Shown one piece after another: positions 1 through 11,829 of a DNA stretch of 64,000 nucleotides. The stretch's first letter is position 1. Each line of letters starts with the position of its first letter. A program made the position numbers and the translations under genes. This DNA comes from Zygnema cylindricum. Its lineage: Eukaryota > Streptophyta > Zygnematophyceae > Zygnematales > Zygnemataceae. The notes under the pieces were generated by a model. That model searched no databases. It worked only from the letters and a program-made list of their open reading frames with translations, and was not told the DNA's origin. The stretch spans positions 126,001 through 190,000 of the forward strand of contig JBBHKE010001155.1 of assembly GCA_037447655.1 (NCBI GenBank), read 5' to 3'.

Positions 1-1664
1 TTCTATGTGAAGAACCTTTGAACTAAATAATTTATCTTTCCAGATTAGGGATAGTGTTGACAGAAAAATATCGTTGTTCTCGAGAATTTAAGCTTTCTGT
101 GCTCACAAGGAAAACAATTCTGTCATGTTAAATAATCTCATTATAATCATTCTCATGCTTATCATTTTTGTAATCCTTTTAGAATGTTCCAGTTGTTTCT
201 GCAACTTTTACTTTGCCATAGTCTTCATTGGCAAAAAGATGAAAATTTGCAGAGGTGTCCTTCCTGTCCGTTATTTCCCATGTGTTTGTGTGAAATTGTT
301 TCTTGCCAGTTAATGCAATTGTAAACTCTAATGCCTGTAAAAATGGATGTACGGATTTCCAGTTTGGTCATGTGTTTGCTCCTCCATGTAAGCCGAGTAT
401 AGCCTTTTACAGAAAAAGGTTATCTATAGGTAGGTTACATAGATCCACAAAGACCATGTTCATAAGGATGAGGACGTTCAGAAAGTACCTGCAGAATAAG
501 CTTGCACTTGATGGTTGATATTTCACGGCATTTTACTGGTGTATTACTGTTTTCTAGATGGAGTGTGTGCAGACTCCGTTTGAACGTTACAATGTGTAGC
601 CCACACCATGCTGACCTCGTTTGTGGTTTTTTGTGGCGTAACCTGTTCTACATCGAGCTGCAACTCAAAATTCACGATGTTGATATGCCAAAATAGGCGC
701 TTATTTTCTCTGCTAAGATATAATCATGGCGGAGGACGTACCTGAGAAAAAAAATCCAAAAGAGGCTTTGGCAGCCGTTATATGTGGAAACTGGTGAAAT
801 TGTAGTGGTTATGTTCTGATAGGATGAATGAGTTAGGAATTTAGAAGTGTCATTTTGCAATATGGCAATCGACTTAAAAACTCATTTTGGAAATGGAAAA
901 TGGAAAGAAGAAGACAACAGAAAACGCCAGTAAAAAGCACTTTTCATGTTTTTTTTAACATTTATTAAATAAACATGAAAACCATGTCAAGCAAAGGACA
1001 AAATCCCATGTCATATTGAATTACATCTGATGTAAATCCACTACATGTAATTCAATAAAGGAGCCATCAATACCTAGTCAACTAGTTTGGAACACTATAC
1101 CTTACTATTTGTACACCTCACCTCTAGCCTCGAGTAAGTCAACATTGCCTGGAATTATTCTAAGGCACCTCTGAGTACACCATCATTTACTTTATAGTTT
1201 TTTTATTCTACCTTAAACTACATCCACAAATAGTGCTGTAATAGAAGACATAGTTAACCTGCACAATCGCCAATTTTAGTGTAGCCAACTAGCCATAAAT
1301 GTGGAATACGGAAAAAAGCGGATGAAACGGCAACGGCAGTTTTTAAGTACGGTCAGATTCAGGTGAACAGTCAAGATGAAAAGACTCGGAAGCCCGTACG
1401 GATTGCTTCGGCAGAGCGATCTGGGCTGTTAGCGACGGAGCCGTACGAAAATTATTTAGTGGTGCGATACTTTTGGTAAGTGGTCCCTGCGACATTCGTA
1501 ATTGCGCTGTACAGTTAAATGCCTGCCGGTCTCGACTTACACGCTTTTGATCGGACGGCAACCGTTGACTACGCGCTCAGCGGAGTAAAGCATAGTTCAA
1601 AAGTAGGCTTTTTTATGGTAGGCCTTTGGTAGGCGCACAAAACTTTGCACAAAACTCGCGCAAC
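1..1664. other. AT-rich stretch with no recognisable gene
   Basis: Only short reading frames on both strands and none resembles a known family. The one structure I see is a perfect 12-bp inverted repeat (1015-1026 and 1045-1056) with an 18-nt loop, followed by an AATAAA hexamer. It could be a foldback remnant; nothing else is supported. Confidence 0.6.
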
Positions 1665-1667
1665 TTA

Positions 1668-2433
1668 GGGCCAAGTTCCATCAGACATTTCTGTAATCGT
1701 ACGGCTAATTCTACAGACCGGTTTAATTGAGTCGATGTTCCATCAGGAAGAGTCTGTAATCCACGTGTTATACATTGAGTGGTACCACGTGGGTTTTGAC
1801 AGGATACTCAAAATCTTTAAAATATCTTCACACCGACCATTATTAACTTCAAATCTTCGCGTACGCTGTACGTCCGAACCCAATGAGTGTACCACATGCT
1901 TGTTCACTTGATACCAAAGGCTTCTCTTCTACACCAGATCCGTTTTTAGGGTTTGGTATTTTTAAACGTCACCAAAAGGCGTTGTCATAAATAGTGTGAT
2001 GGAAGTACGCTGCAAAAAATAGTGTGACAAACAAAATGTACTGAAAATAGTGTGTCAAAGGAGAGTTACGAAATAACATTTTTATTTTCGGTTGTATTTT
2101 TGAAAGTGCGCGTCACGTGCAAATTTCGTCAAATTTCGTTGGTTTTACATCGTGACACGTAGCTTTTTCGTCCAGCGTGTCACTATTAATTATTTTCTGT
2201 ATCTGCCAACCCACCTCTTACAGGTACGTTGGCAGCTACAGAGAAAAATGAAGAGAACGCTTAGCGGATGAACATCCCACGGTCAGTATTACCTCCCAGA
2301 CCTTCGGAGAGTATTGGCAAGATTCTCTGTAATGTATGTTTTTGTATAAAAACAAAATAAGCAGTACGTTCTGGTACATATAGTCGCGGATTTCTGTAAA
2401 CTACCTCAGTTTTCGTCTGATGGAACTTGGCCC
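1668..2433. mobile_element. Harbinger/Tourist-like MITE, 766 bp
   Basis: The ends form a perfect 19-bp terminal inverted repeat: 1668-1686 reads GGGCCAAGTTCCATCAGAC and 2415-2433 is its exact reverse complement. Both ends are bordered by TTA (1665-1667 and 2434-2436), the 3-bp target duplication typical of PIF/Harbinger elements. No transposase frame lies inside, so it is a non-autonomous element. The interior repeats the phrase aaatagtgtga, which also occurs elsewhere in the window (near 26480). Superfamily assignment rests on the TTA duplication and TIR form only. Confidence 0.8.
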
Positions 2434-2436
2434 TTA

Positions 2437-4358
2437 GGCATACTGTATGTGTGTGCGTCGTTCACACTCCTGTACGAACGTCCGAATCTGACGTAAGATC
2501 AAAGTACAGCGCACGCCGCCGGACGATTTTTTTTAGCGAATTGACACGGCGTAGGATGACATTCTGGGGGAAATGGCACCAACGGGGTTGGGCCGTAGGT
2601 TTTGGTAATTTTTTTGGCAGTGTGGTATTTTTTATTTTTTTTCGTCCCATACTGTCTGGTTGGTCAATTTGAGGCTTTATTTAGTGTGGCCCTCAAAATT
2701 GAAGACGTTAATATGACAGATTGTCCTTTCGTAAGTTGCGTTATGTGCTTTTCATGTGATCTTTTTAAAATCGCCTACTTTGATCAGCGACCGTCCGATC
2801 GTTCAAATCTGACGGTTTAAATAAAAAGTCCCTCAAAACTCACAGAAATATTTATTTTTGTCCGATTTTTTTTCATAATTTAGACATGTCGTTTAATTCT
2901 CTATCGATCGATGTGCAACTCAACCGTGTCCCTATTTTATTTCATTTTGCGGCCAATACAATATGGGTCTTAAAGGCATATTGTATGTTTTGCGTACAAT
3001 AGGCATATTGTATGGGCGTACGGTCACCTACTTTTGAACTATGGAGTCAAGGCATGAAATGGGATAAATCCGCCGCCAGATATGTTCATCTACGGACACG
3101 GTGACTCCGTTGACTTTGCATCGACTACTTTGACGCGGCAAGATTGTCGCATTATGGATTTCAGTGTCAGTGAAGGATTCCGACAAAATCAGATTCTGAC
3201 AAAATCTTTTCAGGTGACACGACATTTGTGAGAAATGAACTGTTTAAGATGCAAAATTTTTGGAAGCTACTAAAATATTTAGTGTGGACGTGGAACACTA
3301 CACCGCGCATCGTTATTAGTGTCAACAACTCTAATTTGGGTTCTTAAAATTTTGATTTTTTTCCAAAAATAGTATACGTGATTTTATTTTTTCCTTGACT
3401 TTAATTGAGGTTCCGTACAAAATAGCGTCAAGACCGAAAGTACAACTTTATATAATTAGTGTAGTGTACGGATGATGTCAGACCGTACATACATGTACCT
3501 TTTTACTTGAAATTATAAAAAATAAATTATAAATTATACCCGCATACATATGAACGTGCGTTGAAAAAATGGGTTCAATCTCGTCGCCAAAAACCTCGTT
3601 CCCACACGATCTCCTATAATTGCCTGTTATGCACTGTGAACGTCAAATATGTTCGCATGTGCGAAGTCAAGTTCTTTTTGTTAAAGAAGTGAACTGTGTT
3701 TATTTTACGCGTCCACGTAAACCGTCTTGAAACTGCGTACTCTTACTTTATGTGAACTTTTTTTGTTCAGTTTATATAAACACTATAACATGTATTTTGT
3801 CCAATTAGCGTCAATATGTACTCTATTTCGATACAACGCACGAATATAGCGTAAATGTTTATTCTAATATGCTGTTTATATGTCATTTCACACCCAATTA
3901 GAGTTAATGTATACGTTAATAAGGGGTCAAAATGACAATGGACCACATATTACTGTGAATGAATTAAGATGAATATAATAATAATACAACATTTGGCGTC
4001 GATGATATTTGGGACGGGTTAACGCCAAATGCGAACAATCCACAGAAAAATGGATCCCTTATTCAACGAATCTCATCCATCCATTTTTTTATTTTTTTTG
4101 TGGGATCTGACGTTGCGCCGTCATTTTGGCAAACAAACAGATTCTCATTCGTTTCATGAAGAAGCAGGCGAAAATACCGCCGCCACCTTCATTTCATTTC
4201 CATGAATTTGAGGTTGCATGTGGCGGCTCCTTCTCCCTCTGCATATGGCGCGTCACTCCATTTACCTTTCCATTGCCACCGCCCCTCTTTCACGCTCCCT
4301 TTTCTCTCGAATCTATCCATGCTGACCTCCAGGTTTTTTTATTGAGGGTTTCTAAAAT
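2437..4358. other. AT-rich non-coding stretch
   Basis: No coding frame I can support. A 29-nt block at 3297-3325 recurs in inverted orientation at 24462-24490 (28 of 29 identical), and phrases such as attagcgtta recur in both AT-rich parts of the window. This suggests decayed DNA-transposon ends, but no element boundary is visible here. Confidence 0.45.
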
Positions 4359-5150
4359 GTGCTCTCTCACCTTTATGCCCTCTCCCTCTACCTCTCTCTC
4401 ATACTTCCAGTCTATCTCCATTCCCACTCTCTTTCCCTCGCTTTCTCACCCTTCTCTCTTTCTCTTACAAACTCCTTTTCCCTCTCTTTCTCCCTCTCTC
4501 TCTCCCTCTCCCTTTCACTCTCCTTCTCATCCCCTAGATTTGCCGCACTATCTCTATCCTCTCCTCTCAATCTTCCTACTCTCCGGATCTATCGCCATCT
4601 CTCACTCTCTCTTTTATTTTGTCACTCTATCTTTATGCTATTATGTTGTTTAGGGTCATTGAATCTCTCGTTTTTATATTGTTTGTTTTTCTCTCCTTTA
4701 TGGTAATCGACGACGAGGCTGTATCGTCGTTGAATGGAATATATTACTATAGTTTAATTCAACGACAGTAACGCTTCGTCGTTGAATGGCATGTTTATTT
4801 TTCCGTCCTCTTCTACCTATCCTGTCGATTTTTACCTTTTTCCCACTCCCCCTCTCCTATTCCCTCTCCCCTTCCCTCGAACTGCCATTATCTCTACCTT
4901 TTTCTTCCCACTACTTTATCTACTCTCTCTCACTCCCTCTCGCTTTCTTTTTCATTTTCCATATGCCGCATTACTTTCCTCTCTCTCTCCCATTCCCTCT
5001 CCCCATCCCTTGATCTGCAGCTATCTCTCCCACCCACATTCCCCTTTCCTCTCCCTCTCACCCTTTTCAGTTGCCGCACTACCTCCCTCCCTCTCTCCCT
5101 CTCCCTTGTCCTCTCCCTCTTCCTCACCATTCCCCTCTCCCTCTCCCGTT
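4359..5150. repeat. Pyrimidine-rich low-complexity tract
   Basis: The plus strand is almost all C and T in CTCTCC-type runs between 4359 and 4615 and again between 4800 and 5150. The long open frames here (Ser/Leu/Pro-rich) are a by-product of the missing purines and are not credible proteins. Confidence 0.8.
4710..4787. repeat. TCGTCG foldback motif pair
   Basis: Two short palindromes stand close together: acgacga/tcgtcgt arms at 4710-4730, and a perfect 10-bp pair, attcaacgac (4757-4766) with gtcgttgaat (4778-4787). Each ends in the phrase TGAATGG. The same theme recurs at 5807-5835, 9645-9700, 9985-10075, 20000-20110 and 22290-22320. Palindromic GACGA/TCGTC blocks are common in subterminal regions of plant CACTA transposons, which is a possible but unproven origin. 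Confidence 0.5.
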
Positions 5151-5845
5151 AACTTCACCATTACAATTACATGTTTTGACATTAATTTTTTAAACTAACT
5201 CAGTTGTTGTATTTTTTTCTTTGTTGTAGGCTCGGAATTTCATTGAGGCAGCTGATCGCGATGGAGGAACAAATACATGGATTTTGGACATGTCATCGAC
5301 TCTTCTTTATTGCATTTAATATTAGGTCTTTCTAACAAATTTTTACATGGCTCGTAAAATATTATTATATTACCATAGTTTACACAAGATAATTCTCAGG
5401 TGCGATGTATATTTCGTTAATGTAGACTAATATTTTATTTTTATTTGAAAAAGACGAATTGGGTAGTACATATTATAGTTTTTTACGGTGTACCACATTG
5501 TCATTCTTAGGGAAAAAGGAATGAATTTATATCCAAGTGTATTATTAAATATTTTTTAAAATTATAAATCATTTTCACTTTGTTGCAATGACGGGTGCTA
5601 TGATTTTATTGCTCTATGTTTTGTAAATGATAAACGATACATGCCATGAAGTTTGTGAACACCCATAACTATTTTGATTGACAAACATCTGATTGTTCTC
5701 TCTCTCACTATTTTATTTACAGTTGTCATCCTTTTTTCATTTTATTATATATTTTATCTTTGTAATTCTCTCTTTTTACTGTCTATCTGTCTCTCTAGAG
5801 TTAATTAGCGACGAGACTGTCTCGTCGCTGGATGGTATGTGTTGC
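5151..5845. other. Non-coding stretch ending in a foldback motif
   Basis: No coding frame is supported. Just before the LTR fragment, 5807-5835 carries a CGACGAG/CTCGTCG palindrome followed by TGGATGG, a variant of the dispersed TCGTCG motif. Confidence 0.5.
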
Positions 5846-6589
5846 TGTTGAAGTTTATGTATTTTCTAGGTCTGTATTGGAAAATAAATGGAGTAATCAG
5901 CAAAGGGCAGCCTGCTTCTCGCTCAACTCTCTTCGGTCTCCATACTTGTTGCAGTCACTGAAGACCAGAGAGAGAGCTAGAGCCATGGCTGTCTAAAGAG
6001 GATAGGCTGATTCGTAGTTTGTACCAAAATGGGACTGCTGGAATCAGAATTTGATCCTAGTACCTACCATCCTCTAGCCGTTAGCATCCTATAGCTTAGA
6101 GTCAATGATGAAATACGCAAGGTACAATAGGTATTTATAAGCGTACAAGTAGAGAATTCTAACAAACTAACAAATAACCAAAAATTGCTCTTGACCAGGT
6201 TTAAACTAGGGTTTATGGAAATATATGTAGTGGTATGCCTTATCCAATAAGGCATTAACGAAACAATACACGTGTCGGGTTTCAAAGGTATATAAACTTT
6301 GACGCAGCGGCTAATTAACACCAGACTAACGAAGAGGAACAATTCATGCATGTACGCGAATCTGAACCGTGTAAAATATGTTTTGATCTGACGGCCGACA
6401 TTGTAGTCGCCCCGCGAAGTGAGTTTTTGGCGGCATTCGGAGATAACGTCACGCGGTGCCACGTGGCGCCACATTATTTGATACCAGAAAAGATGGGGGG
6501 AGGAACCATGGCTCCCGATTTGACAGGTGTCACCTTGTAGACCATGTCGTACAATATCGGTACAATAAGTACATCGCTCATTGTACCTT
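5846..6589 (+). mobile_element. Truncated copia LTR, family C-like
   Basis: It begins TGTTGAAGTTTATGTATTTT, matching the start of element C's LTRs (27416 and 31504), and follows that LTR through the shared block ending near the accatgtcgtacaat phrase (6541-6555). It stops abruptly about 350 bp short of a full LTR, where a pogo 3' fragment begins. It contains the conserved gttgcagtcactg and gccatgg phrases seen in related LTRs and an antisense B-box-like ttgatcc near 6050. No second LTR or internal region of this copy is present. Confidence 0.75.
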
Positions 6590-6966
6590 ACCTATTAATA
6601 AAAAACTAAAAAAAAAAAAAAAACACTATTAGTAAAAAGTTATGCAAACGCCCATTATCTATTATACCGCCACTCCTAATTAAACCGCCTCTCTAAAAAG
6701 TGCCTCATAATCACTGTTTTCCTCTAAGTCTTCGTCATGACTGGCTTCATCCTCTTGAATGTCTGCCTCTCGAAGGAGTTGGAGTAGATCTCGTGCACGA
6801 ATCGAAAGAGGTGGCACCTCGTCGCCGTCGAAATGATTTCGCCATTTCATAATTATGACTTGCAACTCTTGCGTAAGCATGTTCTCCTCCCATTTGCCAT
6901 CTTTTAATGACAATCCACATTGGATCATCGCCTTGCGTGCATATCCCATGCCATTTTTGTCCTACG
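6588..6966 (-). pseudogene. Duplicated 3' fragment of pogo-like transposase
   Basis: The 89-residue frame (6680-6949) is identical to that at 10365-10634, the C-terminal end of the split pogo-like transposase. Shared sequence starts in the AT-rich 3' region (6588 and 10263) and ends after tttttgtcctac, where this copy passes straight into the 50-bp tandem array. It holds a short motif (RKAMIQCGLS) and an acidic C-terminal tail. It lacks all catalytic residues, so it is a dead duplicate, probably made when this composite region was assembled. Confidence 0.75.
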
Positions 6967-7634
6967 AGGTGTTTCAAACGGCGCGTACACGGATTCCGGT
7001 ACTTAGCCAAATTTCGGGTTCTTGGCAACGGCGCGTACACGGGTTTGAACACTTAGCCAAATTTCGAGGTGTTTCAAACGGCGCGTACACGGATTCCGGT
7101 ACTTAGCCAAATTTCGGGGTGTTTCAAACGGCGCGTACACGGATTCCGGTACTTAGCCAAATTTCGTGGTGTTTCAAACGGCGCGTACACGGATTCCGGT
7201 ACTTAGCCAAATTTCGGGTTCTTGGCAACGGCGCGTACACGGGTTTGAACACTTAGCCAAATTTCGGGGTGTTTCAAACGGCGCGTACACGGATTCCGGT
7301 ACTTAGCCAAATTTCGGATTCTTGGCAACGGCGCGTACACGGGTTTGAACACTTAGCCAAATTTGGAGGTGTTTCAAACGGCGCGTACACGGATTCCGGT
7401 ACTTAGCCAAATTTCGAGGCGTTTCAAACGGCGCGTACACGGATTCCGGTACTTAGCCAAATTTCGGGTTCTTGGCAACGGCGCGTACACGGGTTTGAAC
7501 ACTTAGCCAAATTTCGAGGTGTTTCAAACGGCGCGTACACGGATTCCGGTACTTAGCCAAATTTCGGGGTGTTTCAAACGGCGCGTACACGGATTCCGAT
7601 ACTTAGCCAAATTTCGTGGTGTTTCAAACGGCGT
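6967..7634. repeat. Tandem array of 50-bp units, 13.4 copies
   Basis: Thirteen full 50-bp units follow each other without any indel (6967-7616), then an 18-bp partial unit. All share the core ACGGCGCGTACACGG and end CTTAGCCAAATTTCG. Two versions occur: one starts GTGTTTCAAACGG and continues ATTCCGGTA, the other starts TTCTTGGCAACGG and continues GTTTGAACA. With the first as 1 and the second as 2 the order is 1-2-1-1-1-2-1-2-1-1-2-1-1-(1). Open frames across it merely reflect the periodicity. Confidence 0.95.
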
Positions 7635-8611
7635 GGTTGCGTTAACATCCTCATCATATCCTAATAAGTATCACGGTTTTCCTTTAGGATCTAGCTTCCA
7701 ATAAGACCGATATGTATCTAGACTGAATACTTGACTACCGAAAATCTTTAAGTGAGATATGTCTGCTTTCTGGCCTCTCCATCTCTCATAAGGTGTTTGA
7801 CCTTTTATAGTTAAAGTAAGAACTATATTTTTGATGTAATTACAAGAGTTCATTGCTTCTGCCCAGAACCTTTTTCCTATCTTCTTGTGTGACAACATAC
7901 TTCTAGCACTATCACTTAGTGTTATGTTTAACCTTTCTGCTACCCCATTCTGCTCCGAGTTTTGTGGAACTATCTTTTGGTGTTGTTCTCCATATTCCCT
8001 CGGAAAATCCTCAAACTAGTTAGAATTAATCTCTCCCCAGTCACTCCTTACTCTCTTGATTGGAGTTTCATGGAGTTTTTCGCTCCATGCTTTATAATGT
8101 CTAAAACAATCCTAAGCTTTTGACTTGTTTTTCAAAAAATACACCCTAGAATACCGAGACCAATCACCAGTGATAGTCATCATAAATCTCTTCCCCCATG
8201 ATGAGGACACTTTAGCCGGTCCCCTAATATCTGTGTGTACTAAATCTATAATTATTTCTCCTTTATAGGTGGTTATTTTTGGAAAGGGTAATCTGTGTGC
8301 TTTACCTTGAGCACATCCACTACAATCACTTATATTATCACCCTCACTGAATTGAATCCCTTCCACCACTCCCAACTTTTTCATCTCTCTAAACTTATCT
8401 AGATTCACATGCCCAAGCCTCTTATGCCACATCATTATATCATGAACACCAGTACTATAAAGTTTCTTTGTTTCATTACTTAAAATCAGCCTAAATGTCC
8501 CTTAGCTACCTTTCTCAGCAATGAAATAGACATCTTCCTCAAAACCAGCAGTAAAGACTCCTTTCCTAGTGCTAGTCAAAAAACCCTTATCATCTAATAC
8601 ATATGTAGGCA
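7635..8611 (-). pseudogene. Copia gag-pre-integrase/integrase fragment, family B
   Basis: Reading the minus strand from 8611: remains of the protease end, then the gag-pre-integrase zinc region (WHKRLGH and CSGCAQGKAHR, 8290-8435), the start of the integrase core, and near 7671-7898 the integrase C-terminal part (FWAEAMN, GSQVFSLD). It closely matches the corresponding parts of elements B1 and B2. The 5' side joins a B-type LTR directly, so gag and most of the protease are deleted; the 3' side ends at the tandem array, so RT and RNase H are missing. Stops occur in frame. Confidence 0.85.
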
Positions 8612-9642
8612 GAGTAGGTCCTCAGAGTAGGCAGCTCACACTAAGCCTCTAAGTAAACCTTGACCCTTTTATTGTTCAACAGGAATAACTGCCACCTTGA
8701 AAACAAAAACTCTGACCACCTTTACCCCAGTAAAGACAATATTCCCTTGAGTTAATTGCAAAAAGAATCTCTGAATTTGCACCCATGAGCACTAAGTTAT
8801 GGAGGGTCAAAGTTGACCTTTTGTACAAAAGCTCTCTCAAAGAGAGGGTCCTATCTACCAAATTTTTCTAAGTAATGTCTCTCTCTAAAACTCTATCTTT
8901 TGACGTACGGCACCAATCATATTATTGTGTCGTACAGAATGGTACAGTTGCCGATGTACTTTCTGTACAGACATTTTACGACATGGCCAAAAACCGACAC
9001 ATGTCATATTCGGATTCGTTCACTTAATCTCCGGAGATGTCGCGATCCAATGTCATTGCGCCACGTGTCATCCTATGTGGCGATGACCGCAAACCACCGA
9101 AATCCTCTTCCGCGAACTCGACATCATTTTTGGCCGTCCGATCGAAATTAAATTTCGATCGTAGCCGTCATAAATACTTGCGCGGTATTTGTTTCGCTAT
9201 CGAAACAAACTGCACGGTATCTCTTTTTTCGCCGTACCTTACTCCGTACTTTATATAACTAAATATATGCATTTCGTATACAGTCGCCGATAAATGAATT
9301 AGTCTACATTTAATTGTTTATATAATTATCAAACCCTATATCACTTAACACTAGTTTTAGACTAAACGGATAAAGCTACCGGTTATAGGGGACTTTGACG
9401 GATGGTAGGTACCAGGATCAAGTCCTAGGTCCGTCACGCCCATTTTTGGTAAATCAACCCATCTAGTGCTTGTCTTCCTCAAGATACCATAGGCGGCCAT
9501 GGCTCTAACTCCCTCTCCAACTATCAGTGATTGCGACAAGTGTGGGATTTGAAGTGAGGAGTTAGAGGCAGACTGCCTTGGCTTCTTTTCTGAAATTCAT
9601 TTTAGACCTAGAAAATACTAAAAGGAACCATTAATTTCTACA
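8612..9642 (-). mobile_element. Copia LTR, family B (5' LTR of truncated element)
   Basis: On the minus strand it begins TGTAGAAATTAATGG at 9642 and runs through the conserved family B blocks to 8612. The last ~20 bp of the LTR, where other copies carry the gag start codon, are missing at the junction with the protease remnant. An antisense tRNA-like block with ggatcaagtcc lies near 9413-9423. It sits in DNA bearing the TCGTCGCTCAATGG motif, which resumes at 9650. Confidence 0.85.
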
Positions 9643-10364
9643 TCAAACGTCTCGTCGCTCAATGGCATGTTTGACGTTTTCACCATTCAGCACCGACATT
9701 GTGTCAACACAAGATTTCATGATCCATTTCTCCATCACATTATTATATGTCCCCTAATTCTCATCTACGTTTACTTTTGATCTTAAACATAATAACCAAC
9801 TATCTTGCCTCATATTATCCGACTTGTGTTTTTATGTTTCACATTTTTTATTTTTCATTTTCCATTTTCCTATTCGTCTCTATCCCATTGATTTTATATA
9901 TTTATGATCCTTTCTATCACATTTTCTCGCTATTACATATCACTGTGTCTTATCATTGTTGTCTTTATGTCATACTATAATATCTACCATCCAGCGACGA
10001 TGATGTGTCGCCGCTGAATGGTTTATTTCACATTCGGCCAATGTGCGACCACAATGTGTCGTCGCTGAATGGGAGCATGATACTCCAAACATAGATACGA
10101 ATTTACAGAGTCACTACAAACACATTTCATCCACATTTTGGGCCATTCAAGTATCATAAACAATATGAAAAAAAGAAAATGGAACTGGGATATATAATAT
10201 TCAACGTCAAAGAAAGAAATACAATGTATACTACATACTGCAATAAAAGAATAGTAAATGTATTAACCTATCAATAAAAAACTAAAAAATAAATAAAAAA
10301 AATTCCACACCATTAGTAAAAAGTTATGCAAACAGCCCATAATCTATTATACCGCCACTCCTAA
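9643..10364. other. Non-coding flank with TCGTCGCTGAATGG motifs
   Basis: Two copies of a GCGACGA...TCG(T/C)CGCTGAATGG foldback occur at 9985-10020 and 10045-10072. From 10263 the sequence is the AT-rich 3' region of the pogo-like gene, shared with 6588 onward. The frame at 9747-9980 is hydrophobic and AT-driven; I do not call it a gene. Confidence 0.5.
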
Positions 10365-10919
10365 TTAAACCGCCTCTCTAAAAAGTGCCTCATAATCACT
10401 GTTTTCCTCTAAGTCTTCGTCATGACTGGCTTCATCCTCTTGAATGTCTGCCTCTCGAAGGAGTTGGAGTAGATCTCGTGCACGAATCGAAAGAGGTGGC
10501 ACCTCGTCGCCGTCGAAATGATTTCGCCATTTCATAATTATGACTTGCAACTCTTGCGTAAGCATGTTCTCCTCCCATTTGCCATCTTTTAATGACAATC
10601 CACATTGGATCATCGCCTTGCGTGCATATCCCATGCCATTTTTGTCCTACATTTCGTTCACCTCTCGTATCGAATATCGTGCCAACTTCAAGAAAAAGGC
10701 TTTTCCCCGGTCCAACTAACTTACCAGTCTATTTTTGGCCCCTTGGTAAAGACCACTTGTGGCTCTCTACCCCCTTCATCTTCCAATCTTCCAATTTTCT
10801 TGACCACACCTCTTTGATGTTAGAAATTACAAATGACTCTGCAGGTTGCACTAAATGCGTTGCACAGGGAGGAAAAAATTGGAGTGTTATTCTCTTTGCG
10901 GGTAAAGCGATGTTTAGTT
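10365..10919 (-). pseudogene. Pogo-like transposase, C-terminal part
   Basis: This is the 3' part of the DDE transposase gene whose 5' part is at 18654-19905; element A separates them. Directly inside the left target duplication the frame resumes with residues that complete the second catalytic block, followed by FFPPCATHLVQPAES, the conserved LPPNATHL-QP-D block of pogo transposases. The third catalytic position reads Glu (QPAES). A tag stop (near 10735), a +1 shift in a GGGAAAAGCC run and another stop before DKNGMGYARKAM show decay. The C-terminus ends in an acidic tail (EDEASHDEDLEENSD). The last ~380 bp are duplicated at 6588-6966. Confidence 0.85.
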
Positions 10920-11829
10920 TGTTGTTTTATAAAAGCTTTATTATCAGTAGACAGAGCTATGAGGGGAGAAATAACACTTAGAGTATTTTTGAGAATGTTA
11001 GATGTAATACTTACCTTGAATAGTGTGAAATAAAGTATTACTCTAAGAGTATGTTGTACGCTTTTATGAGACACGCGTCGACATTTCAGACAAACGCAGG
11101 AAATACGAAATGGACCCGGACACATGGCGCCTATCGAACGAGTGACTTCGGAAAATCGGGCGGACAAGAAATAAACCAGAAATCTGGGAACACAATTGTG
11201 AAGGAGAAAACATCGAACGTCAATCTTTATCTGGCTAACAGTTGAGATTTTAGTGGATACCACAGTTGACAAGATGTACCGTAAGCAGGCCAGATATTCG
11301 TACTAGTTTCCAACAACATGTGGGACATATTATACACTTGCTGACTTTGCAAGCAACATTATGAGTACGGCTCCAGATTAGGAAAACCTTACGAAACATT
11401 TATCTGTAGCGTTGTGCATTATGAAATAGTGTTTCACTGTTTAGTTTATAGGCTAGTTGCAATTAGGTTTTTTAAGTACCTTAGCGTACCTTGTCGTATT
11501 ACAGTATAGTACCACTAATCCAGGTGCAGTCATCAGATTGGTCTGTGAGCAGTAGATACTCACTCAGTAAATAAAGTTTTAGGACTTAGAAATTTTTTGT
11601 ATTCAGTTTTGGGATATTCGGAATCTAAAGGGCAGTTTTTGGGAAACTTGCAGGTCTGATATCTAATTGTTAACTGAGTCAATTTGTCTTTAACTTTGGG
11701 AGTTTACACTGTGTATGGTGATTATTTTGTTTACTGAATTCTGAGTAAATTTGTTAGCTTTTGCTTAAGTATGTCTACTTCTACAACTATTGCTGCACAA
11801 CCACCTACACCAGTTGTCATAGAACAACA
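10920..11829 (+). repeat. Element A 5' LTR
   Basis: It matches the 3' LTR at 17743-18653. Over the first ~535 bp the two differ at dozens of sites, whereas from about 11450 to the end, and beyond the LTR to 12277, I see a single difference. An ATG at 11771 opens a frame (STSTTIAAQPPTPVV...) that stays open to the LTR end, as in the other families here. Confidence 0.9.

Noticed and set aside
4126-5198. Long Ser/Leu/Pro-rich open frames
   Set aside because: They follow directly from a nearly purine-free strand, overlap each other in several frames and have no domain-like composition.
6967-7634. CRISPR-like array
   Set aside because: Units are contiguous 50-bp tandem repeats without unique spacers, in a eukaryotic TE context.
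10112-10120. CACTACAAA as the end of a CACTA transposon
   Set aside because: The TCGTCG motifs lie on the wrong side for an element starting here and no matching TAGTG end was found.
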